12,203 bases of DNA, from contig CAZGDY010000047.1 of the NCBI GenBank assembly GCA_964524965.1, forward strand, positions 1 to 12,203, given 5' to 3'. Positions 1 through 4,456 of this stretch are shown here, piece by piece; the stretch's first letter is position 1, and every line of letters starts with the position of its first letter. The notes under the pieces are model-generated. The model was not told where the DNA came from. It made no database searches and saw nothing but the letters and a program-made list of their open reading frames with translations. The position numbers and the translations under genes were made by a program. The DNA comes from Kmv34 sp964524965 (GTDB lineage Bacteria > Aerophobota > Aerophobia > Aerophobales > B3-G15).

Positions 1-33
1 AACAACAATATTTACAAATTACTATTTCGCGAA

Positions 34-195
34 CTAAACGCCTGTACTTTTTGTCCACTGTATGATTCCGATAACGCCGAAGATAACCAGGAACAGAGCT
101 ATCAGGTAGTTGACGATAGCTGGGATAATAAAAATTACAATCCCAAAAATAAGAGCCACTACATACCCCCAAACACCTGTTTGTAAGTTAATCAT
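34..195 (-). CDS. Small two-helix membrane protein, DUF3096-like
   Basis: This is a 53-residue ORF read from ATG at 195 to TAG at 36-34. A strong AAGGAGG ribosome binding site lies at 202-208, six bases upstream of the start. The protein is almost entirely hydrophobic. One helix (about residues 9-24) is followed by Pro25 and a short polar turn (VNY), then a second helix (about residues 31-45) and a short basic tail (QWTKSTGV). The arrangement of a glycine-containing helix, the motif FIIPAIVNYLIA and a second helix matches what I recall of DUF3096, a family of about 50-residue proteins of unknown function. No catalytic residues are seen. It is divergent from the hydrogenase operon and has its own likely promoter at 235-262. 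The ribosome binding site makes it very likely real; the family call is from memory of the pattern. Confidence 0.8.
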   Translation of the reverse strand: MINLQTGVWGYVVALIFGIVIFIIPAIVNYLIALFLVIFGVIGIIQWTKSTGV

Positions 196-201
196 CAATA
201 A

Positions 202-208
202 CCTCCTT
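202..208 (-). promoter_or_regulatory. Ribosome binding site of the DUF3096-like gene
   Basis: The minus strand reads AAGGAGG, a near-perfect Shine-Dalgarno sequence, six bases before the ATG at 195. It is the main evidence that the short reading frame downstream is translated. Confidence 0.8.
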
Positions 209-229
209 TTTGAAATATATACCCATTTT

Positions 230-244
230 GATATATTCTATATC
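230..244. repeat. Inverted repeat over the -10 box of the minus-strand promoter
   Basis: GATATA and TATATC are perfect 6-base arms around a 3-base centre (TTC). The repeat covers the proposed -10 box at 235-240. It may be an operator, but with such AT-rich arms it could also be chance. Confidence 0.35.
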
Positions 245-262
245 GAGATTGCACTCACTCAA
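235..262 (-). promoter_or_regulatory. Likely sigma-70-type promoter of the DUF3096-like gene
   Basis: On the minus strand a -35 box TTGAGT (262-257, four of six to consensus) is followed after 16 bases by a -10 box TAGAAT (240-235, five of six). Transcription would start near 228, leaving a leader of about 30 bases before the ribosome binding site and ATG. Two short inverted repeats (230-244 and 245-266) overlap the boxes, which suggests repressor control. The promoter is inferred from sequence only. Confidence 0.5.
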
Positions 263-266
263 TCTC
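245..266. repeat. Inverted repeat over the -35 box of the minus-strand promoter
   Basis: GAGATTG (245-251) and CAATCTC (260-266) are perfect 7-base arms separated by 8 bases, CACTCACT. The repeat covers the proposed -35 box and part of the spacer. Its size and position fit a dimeric repressor operator. No family was recognised. Confidence 0.45.
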
Positions 267-286
267 TTAATTTACTTCAACTTATT

Positions 287-312
287 TATTTTTCCTTAAT
301 GCAGGAAAAATA
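287..312. repeat. 10-bp perfect inverted repeat in the divergent region
   Basis: TATTTTTCCT (287-296) and AGGAAAAATA (303-312) are perfectly complementary around a 6-base loop, TAATGC. The plus strand continues with a T-rich run from 313, so an RNA read rightwards would form a terminator-like hairpin, yet no rightward gene lies upstream of it in the window. It sits about 25 bases upstream of the minus-strand -35 box. It may be an operator, an insulating terminator or the end of an unseen small RNA. Confidence 0.45.
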
Positions 313-391
313 TTTACTTATTCTTTTGAAACCAAGCCTACAGAGTTTATAGCGTATTTTTTCTCTACCGACTGGTATTGTAACAATGCTT

Positions 392-411
392 AACTTTTTT
401 GTCAAAAAGTT
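392..411. repeat. 8-bp perfect inverted repeat upstream of the operon promoter
   Basis: AACTTTTT (392-399) and AAAAAGTT (404-411) flank TGTC. The element ends 19 bases before the -35 box of the hydrogenase promoter, a usual place for an activator or a second repressor site. The arms are mostly A and T, so chance is possible. Another small palindrome, ATTGT-A-ACAAT, lies just before it at 377-387. Confidence 0.4.
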
Positions 412-430
412 CAAAACTTAATCCAATTTC

Positions 431-458
431 TTGACATAAAAAACTCCTAAACTATAAT
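431..458 (+). promoter_or_regulatory. Consensus sigma-70-type promoter of the hydrogenase operon
   Basis: TTGACA (431-436) and TATAAT (453-458) both match the consensus at all six positions, with a 16-base spacer. Transcription should start near 465, giving a leader of about 207 bases before hypA. No other promoter of this quality was noticed in the window, so it probably drives the whole operon. A Rex-like operator follows at 471-488. A promoter this strong would be expected to need repression. Confidence 0.85.
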
Positions 459-470
459 AAACTAATTCGC

Positions 471-488
471 TTGTAACTTATTTCACAA
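471..488. promoter_or_regulatory. Rex-like operator
   Basis: The 18-base element TTGTAACTTATTTCACAA matches the Gram-positive-type Rex consensus TTGTGAANNNNTTCACAA at 12 of 14 defined positions. The right half is a perfect half-site (TTGTGAAAT on the minus strand). It lies at about +6 to +23 relative to the expected start, where bound protein would block transcription. Rex proteins sense the NADH/NAD+ ratio and often control fermentation and hydrogenase genes, which suits an NAD(P)H-linked hydrogenase. No rex gene is in the window. Confidence 0.65.
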
Positions 489-627
489 ATTGGTTCCTAA
501 ATGATAAAATGCGTTACCAAAAGAAAAAACATTCTTTATTCCTGAAAAGATTTTTAGATTTTTTACTTCAAAAATGAAATGTAGGATAAGGACTTTCAGT
601 TCTGATGTACCAAAAAATAAAACTGTC

Positions 628-644
628 CGACAACATTATTGTCG
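628..644 (+). repeat. Inverted repeat just upstream of hypA
   Basis: CGACAA (628-633) and TTGTCG (639-644) are perfect 6-base arms around CATTA. The element ends 27 bases before the hypA start. In RNA it would form a small hairpin near the translation start; in DNA it could be an operator. The G and C content of the arms makes it less likely to be chance than the AT-only repeats nearby. Confidence 0.4.
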
Positions 645-671
645 CAATAAGTAAATCAATAGTCATCCGAT

Positions 672-1076
672 ATGCATGAATGGTCATTAGCTCAAGCAGT
701 GATTTATACGGTAATTAAACACAAAAAAAAAGAGAAACTTAAGCAGATTACTGAGGTTGAAATTAAGATGGGTGAGTTGCAACAAATAGATAAGGAAATT
801 TTTAAATTTGCTCTGCAGGAAATAGCTCAACTTGAAAAAATGGAAGGAATAAAGATAAAAACCAAAACAGAAAGAGCAGTCTTAAAGTGTCGAGTCTGCG
901 AATATAAATGGGATTACAATGATTCGCTAAAAGGATTGAAGGAAGATAAGGCGGAATTAATTCACTTTATTCCTGAGGTTGCTCATGTTTATCTTAGATG
1001 CTCTCAATGTAAAAGCCCGGACTTTGAAGTTATAAAAGGACGGGGTGTATGGATAAACTACATTAAAGGCTTATAA
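672..1076 (+). CDS. hypA: Hydrogenase nickel metallochaperone HypA
   Basis: HypA binds nickel and hands it to the hydrogenase large-subunit precursor. The 134-residue protein starts with MHEWSLA, the invariant N-terminus in which His2 and nearby atoms bind nickel, so the ATG at 672 is secure even though it has no ribosome binding site. A zinc domain follows with two CxxC pairs, Cys73/Cys76 and Cys110/Cys113. The protein is longer than the usual bacterial HypA of about 115 residues because of an insert between the two pairs. The segment IHFIPEVAHVYLRC and the ending FEVIKGRGVW closely resemble my memory of Thermococcus HypA. It is the first gene of the operon and is followed 11 bases later by the ATPase-type hypB, its known partner in Thermococcus. 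Confidence 0.95.
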   Translation: MHEWSLAQAVIYTVIKHKKKEKLKQITEVEIKMGELQQIDKEIFKFALQEIAQLEKMEGIKIKTKTERAVLKCRVCEYKWDYNDSLKGLKEDKAELIHFIPEVAHVYLRCSQCKSPDFEVIKGRGVWINYIKGL

Positions 1077-1087
1077 AACGATTTGGT

Positions 1088-1810
1088 ATGGATCCAAGAT
1101 TAAATATTATCCAAGAAAGGTTAAAAGGAATAAAGAGGTTAATTGCTGTCTCGGGCGGCAAAGGAGGAATTGGTAAAAGCTCAATTGCATCCGTTTTAGC
1201 ATTAATCCTGTCAAAGTTAGGCTACAAAGTTGGCTTGTGGGACTTAGATTTCTGGGGACCTTCAGACCATGTAATATTAGGCATAGATGGCATTTTTCCT
1301 AAGGAGGAAAAGGGAATCGTCCCACCTAAAATTTATGGCATTGAATTCATGTCAATCATCTATTATGCCGGCAATAAATCATCTCCTTTGAGAGAAATTG
1401 ACATTTCAAACGCTGCAATAGAACTGTTAACTATCACTCGCTGGAGCTCTTTGGATTTTCTGATTATTGACACACCTCCTGGCATAGGAGATACGATTTT
1501 AGACATAATCCGCCTAATGGAAAGAATTGAATTCCTTATAGTTGCCACTCAATCAAAGGTAGTTCTGGAAACAGTTAAAAAAATGTTAAGCATGCTAAAA
1601 GAGTTGGAAATTCCTATTTTAGGGGGAATTGAAAATATGAAAACCACAAACTCTTCACCTGTTAAAAACCAGCTAAGAACATTCGACGTACCTTTTTTAG
1701 GGGTAATAGACCTGGATGAGGAGTTGGAAAATTCTATCGGCAATATTAATAAACTTTTAAAAACTAATTTTGCAAAAAATTTAACAAAAATTATTTTAAC
1801 AATCCTATGA
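1088..1810 (+). CDS. hypB: ATPase-type HypB (Mrp/MinD-family nickel insertion partner of HypA)
   Basis: This 240-residue P-loop ATPase belongs to the Mrp/MinD group. It has the deviant Walker A motif GGKGGIGKSS (23-32), the second motif DLDFWGPSD (52-60), the switch motif DTPPGIGD (128-135) and ENM (182-184). It contains no cysteine at all, so it lacks the CxxC of Mrp/NBP35 Fe-S carriers and is unlikely to be one. Its place directly after a Thermococcus-type hypA, in an operon with hypCDEF but no GTPase hypB, points to the archaeal ATPase-type HypB. In Thermococcus kodakarensis that protein binds HypA and increases its nickel affinity in an ATP-dependent way. The ATG at 1088 lacks a clear ribosome binding site. 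The stop overlaps the ribosome binding site of the next gene. Confidence 0.85.
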   Translation: MDPRLNIIQERLKGIKRLIAVSGGKGGIGKSSIASVLALILSKLGYKVGLWDLDFWGPSDHVILGIDGIFPKEEKGIVPPKIYGIEFMSIIYYAGNKSSPLREIDISNAAIELLTITRWSSLDFLIIDTPPGIGDTILDIIRLMERIEFLIVATQSKVVLETVKKMLSMLKELEIPILGGIENMKTTNSSPVKNQLRTFDVPFLGVIDLDEELENSIGNINKLLKTNFAKNLTKIILTIL

Positions 1811-1817
1811 AAGGAGG
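1810..1817 (+). promoter_or_regulatory. Ribosome binding site that sets the beta-subunit start
   Basis: AAAGGAGG ends seven bases before the ATG at 1825. An in-frame ATG at 1807 overlaps the hypB stop, but it would place the ribosome binding site inside the coding region. The ATG at 1825 is therefore the better start. Confidence 0.85.
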
Positions 1818-1824
1818 TTTCCAT

Positions 1825-2877
1825 ATGGAAGTAAGAATTTTAAAAAAAACACAGCTTTACCCCCTTCTGGATAAAATCATTGAACAAGTACCTGTTGTAG
1901 GGGTAAAAAAAAGAGAAGAAAAATATATTTATGAAAAGTTGGGTAAAGCAAAACAATTTTGCCCTGAATTTGACGTGACTGTGCAATCACCTAAAAGATT
2001 TATTCTCCCACCGAGAGAAACTATTTTTGAATTTTCACTAGAGGAAAATGGACAATTAACTACCCGTTTCAACAATGACCAATTAGTCCTTTGGGGAGTA
2101 CATCCCTACGACATCAAAGCCATAAATATTCTGGATTTGATGTTTGAGAAAAAAAATCAAGATGAGCATTATCAAACCAGACGCAAAAATACAGTTATCG
2201 TGGGTATAGATCCGGTAAGTGCTTCGGAAAAAGCCTTCTGGTCAACTATGGGAGCAGACCAAGTAGATAATGGTTTTGACTTAATGTTAACGGATATTGG
2301 AGAAGAGTATGCGGTCACCATAGGTACTCAAAAAGGAAAAGATATGTTAGATAAATATGGCATATCTACAACAGCCGATGAAGCTCAAATACGAGCCAGG
2401 GATATTGCAAAAGATAAATTAAAGGAGCTTTGCCTGCCAAATAGAAAACTCAATTTCCCACTGGATATGCTACCTTACCTTTTGATGAGAGGAGAAAATG
2501 AGCAAATTTGGAAGGAAAAAGCAGAAATCTGTTTTTCTTGCGGATCCTGTAATTTAGTGTGCCCTACTTGTTACTGTTTTGATGTACAAGATGAAGTATC
2601 CAGCGACCTCAAAAAAGGTGAGAGATATCGAGTCTGGGATGGTTGCTTATTGGAAGATTTTGCCGGTGTTGCCACTGGGGAAAACTTCAGAGGAGAAAGG
2701 TACCAAAGATACCGTCATCGATTTTATCGAAAAGGCTTGTATATAAAAAAAGAATATGGAAAGTTTGCTTGCGTAGGCTGTGGTCGCTGCGCCAGTACTT
2801 GTCTTCCCGATATTGCTGACCCGATAGAGGTTTATAATAAACTATTCAATTCCTTAAAAGGAGTGTTAGCATTATGA
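1825..2877 (+). CDS. hydB: Sulfhydrogenase/NAD(P)-linked [NiFe]-hydrogenase beta subunit (Fe-S)
   Basis: This 350-residue cytoplasmic iron-sulfur subunit carries electrons between the hydrogenase dimer and the flavin subunit. Two ferredoxin-like cysteine sets lie in the C-terminal half: Cys236, 239, 242 and 246 with Cys249 and 251 close by, then Cys316, 319, 322 and 326. These fit two [4Fe-4S] clusters. The N-terminal half follows the sulfhydrogenase beta/AsrA pattern (LWGVHPYDI, then FWSTMGAD, then NGFDLMLTDIG). The cysteines I expect there are absent: Tyr95 stands where HxCD is usual and AFW (137-139) where CFC is usual. One N-terminal cluster may therefore be missing. The start at 1825 has a strong ribosome binding site. 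The stop overlaps the gamma ATG by 4 bases. The gene symbol follows Pyrococcus usage. Confidence 0.88.
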   Translation: MEVRILKKTQLYPLLDKIIEQVPVVGVKKREEKYIYEKLGKAKQFCPEFDVTVQSPKRFILPPRETIFEFSLEENGQLTTRFNNDQLVLWGVHPYDIKAINILDLMFEKKNQDEHYQTRRKNTVIVGIDPVSASEKAFWSTMGADQVDNGFDLMLTDIGEEYAVTIGTQKGKDMLDKYGISTTADEAQIRARDIAKDKLKELCLPNRKLNFPLDMLPYLLMRGENEQIWKEKAEICFSCGSCNLVCPTCYCFDVQDEVSSDLKKGERYRVWDGCLLEDFAGVATGENFRGERYQRYRHRFYRKGLYIKKEYGKFACVGCGRCASTCLPDIADPIEVYNKLFNSLKGVLAL

Positions 2878-3707
2878 GTAATAATAATTCTATTTATAAA
2901 CCAGAAATGGCTGAATTGGTACGAACTGAACAACTCACTGAAAATGAGAAGTTATTTGAGATATCTCTCATGAATGGAAGAGAATCATTGGGGCACCTAC
3001 CAGGACAATTTGTGGAAGTTTCAGTTCTTGGTATTGGAGAAGCTCCTATTTCAATCAGCTCTTCCCCCACAAAAGGAAAAAACTTCGAATTAGTCGTCAG
3101 AAAGGTAGGAAATGTTACGCGGGCCTTACATAAATTAAATGTAGGCAGTAAAATAGGAATCAGAGGACCGTTTGGAAATCATTTTCCAATTGGGAAAGCA
3201 GAAGGAAAGGATTTATTATTTGTAGCTGGAGGCATAGGTCTGGTCCCTTTAAGATCCTTTATTCAATATGTTTTAGACAATCGTTATAAATACGGTAAGG
3301 TAATAATCTTTTACGGTTGTAAAGTGCTATCTGAACAATTATTTTTAGGTGCGCTTGAAAAATGGCGTGAACGTAAAGATATAGAATTAGTTGAGACCCT
3401 GGACAAATCTTGCCCAGGATGGACTGGAAATGTAGGAGTTATTACCACTTGTTTTTCTAAAGTAAAAATCGATCCTGAAAATACCATATGTACGATGGTA
3501 GGTCCTCCTGTAATGTATAAATTTTGTGTAATAGAAGCAAGAGCAAATGGCATCCCGGATGATAATATTTTTCTTTCTCTGGAAAGAAAAATGAAGTGTG
3601 GAGTAGGCAAATGTGGTCATTGCCAAATTAACAATGTATATGCCTGCCAGGATGGTCCAGTTTTTAACTATTCTGACATTAGAGATTTAGAGGAGGCTAT
3701 TCAATGA
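2874..3707 (+). CDS. hydG: Sulfhydrogenase gamma subunit (FAD/NAD(P)-binding, [2Fe-2S])
   Basis: This 277-residue flavoprotein of the ferredoxin-NADP reductase type is the site of NAD(P)+/NAD(P)H exchange. The FAD domain covers about residues 8-105, with LPGQFVEV (42-49) and APISISS (57-63). The NAD(P) domain covers about 110-235, with VAGGIGLVPL (117-126) and MVGPP (208-212). The C-terminal end carries a [2Fe-2S] site, Cys242, 247, 250 and 258, in the pattern CGVGKCGHC then C. Length and order match the gamma subunit of Pyrococcus sulfhydrogenase and its relatives in dihydroorotate dehydrogenase electron-transfer subunits. An AAAAGGAG ribosome binding site is at 2856-2863. Both ends overlap their neighbours by ATGA, so translation is coupled to beta and delta. 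The preference for NADP or NAD cannot be read safely. Confidence 0.93.
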   Translation: MSNNNSIYKPEMAELVRTEQLTENEKLFEISLMNGRESLGHLPGQFVEVSVLGIGEAPISISSSPTKGKNFELVVRKVGNVTRALHKLNVGSKIGIRGPFGNHFPIGKAEGKDLLFVAGGIGLVPLRSFIQYVLDNRYKYGKVIIFYGCKVLSEQLFLGALEKWRERKDIELVETLDKSCPGWTGNVGVITTCFSKVKIDPENTICTMVGPPVMYKFCVIEARANGIPDDNIFLSLERKMKCGVGKCGHCQINNVYACQDGPVFNYSDIRDLEEAIQ

Positions 3708-4456
3708 GCACTAAACCAAGAGTTGCTTTTTTTGATTTTGCAGGATGCGAAGGCGATCAACTGCAAATAATTAACTTAGAGGAAAAGATTCTGGACGTAG
3801 TATCAGCTGTAGATATAGTAAGTTTTAGAGAGGCCATGAAGGAACACAGTGATGAATATGATATAGCTTTTGTGGAAGGTGCTATTACTCGCAAATCAGA
3901 TGAAGAAAGACTGAAAAAAATAAGAAATAATGCCAAGATTGTTATAGCACTTGGTGCCTGTGCTACTATTGGTGGTATAAATTGCCTGAAGAACGCCTGG
4001 CCTTCTCTGGATGATGTAAAAAAGGAAGTATATGGAGATAAAGCTCACTATTTTGAAACCTATCCAGCTCGGGGTATCGATAAGGTAGTTAAGGTTGATT
4101 ACTATATTCATGGATGCCCCATAGATAAAGAAGAGTTTTTGCGGGTATTTAAGGCATTAATATTAGGAGTGGAACCTCGTATACCAAATTATCCGATTTG
4201 CGTAGAATGCAAAAAAAACGGAAATATTTGCGTCTTCGAATTAGGAAAATTCTGTCTGGGTCCAGTGACCAGAGCAGGTTGTAACTCTCGATGTGTAAAC
4301 GAAGGTAGTCATTGTTGGGGTTGTAGAGGATTAGTGGATGATCCCAATATCAACGCCGAAAAAGAAGTTTTGGCAAAATACGGGCTTACCGTGGATGATA
4401 TATTATCTCGATTTAGACTATACGATGACTACAGATATGAGGAGATAAAAACATGA
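3704..4456 (+). CDS. hydD: Group 3b [NiFe]-hydrogenase small (delta) subunit
   Basis: This 250-residue subunit holds the Fe-S relay next to the NiFe site. The proximal cluster ligands are Cys15, Cys86 (GACA) and Cys138 (HGCP). Position 18, normally the second cysteine of the CxGC motif, is Asp (GCEGDQL, codon GAT at 3755-3757). Eight further cysteines (166, 169, 176, 184, 193, 197, 204 and 207) fit two more [4Fe-4S] clusters, as in sulfhydrogenase delta. CLGPVTRAGCNSRC is typical of group 3 small subunits. There is no twin-arginine signal, so the enzyme is cytoplasmic. A GAGGAGG ribosome binding site lies at 3690-3696, and the gene overlaps both neighbours by ATGA. A cysteine-to-aspartate change needs two base changes, so a single sequencing error does not explain it. 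Confidence 0.95.
   Translation: MSTKPRVAFFDFAGCEGDQLQIINLEEKILDVVSAVDIVSFREAMKEHSDEYDIAFVEGAITRKSDEERLKKIRNNAKIVIALGACATIGGINCLKNAWPSLDDVKKEVYGDKAHYFETYPARGIDKVVKVDYYIHGCPIDKEEFLRVFKALILGVEPRIPNYPICVECKKNGNICVFELGKFCLGPVTRAGCNSRCVNEGSHCWGCRGLVDDPNINAEKEVLAKYGLTVDDILSRFRLYDDYRYEEIKT

Larger units (their letters stand above)
465..671 (+). other. Long untranslated leader of the hydrogenase operon
   Basis: About 207 bases separate the expected transcription start from hypA. The leader contains the Rex-like site and an inverted repeat at 628-644. It also has two tiny overlapping frames, 509-577 (22 residues) and 574-654 (26 residues), neither with a ribosome binding site. I recognise no riboswitch, and there is no Shine-Dalgarno sequence before the hypA ATG at 672. 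Apart from these elements I see nothing in it. Confidence 0.5.

Noticed and set aside
26..33. TTCGCGAA palindrome right after the DUF3096-like stop codon
   Set aside because: It is an 8-base palindrome with no loop and no T-run, so it is not a convincing terminator, and it is too short and close to the window edge to judge as an operator.
110..352. 80-residue plus-strand reading frame
   Set aside because: It has no ribosome binding site, an unusual composition, and lies antisense to the well-supported DUF3096-like gene and across its promoter.
509..654. Two tiny overlapping leader peptides
   Set aside because: Neither has a ribosome binding site or a recognisable attenuation pattern, so they are described within the leader and not called as genes.
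1088..1810. Mrp/NBP35-type Fe-S cluster carrier or a ParA/MinD protein
   Set aside because: It contains no cysteine, so the cluster-binding CxxC is absent, and its position between hypA and the structural genes fits the ATPase-type HypB much better.
1807..1824. Upstream ATG as the beta-subunit start
   Set aside because: It would place the strong AAAGGAGG ribosome binding site inside the coding region; the ATG at 1825 is at the right distance from it.
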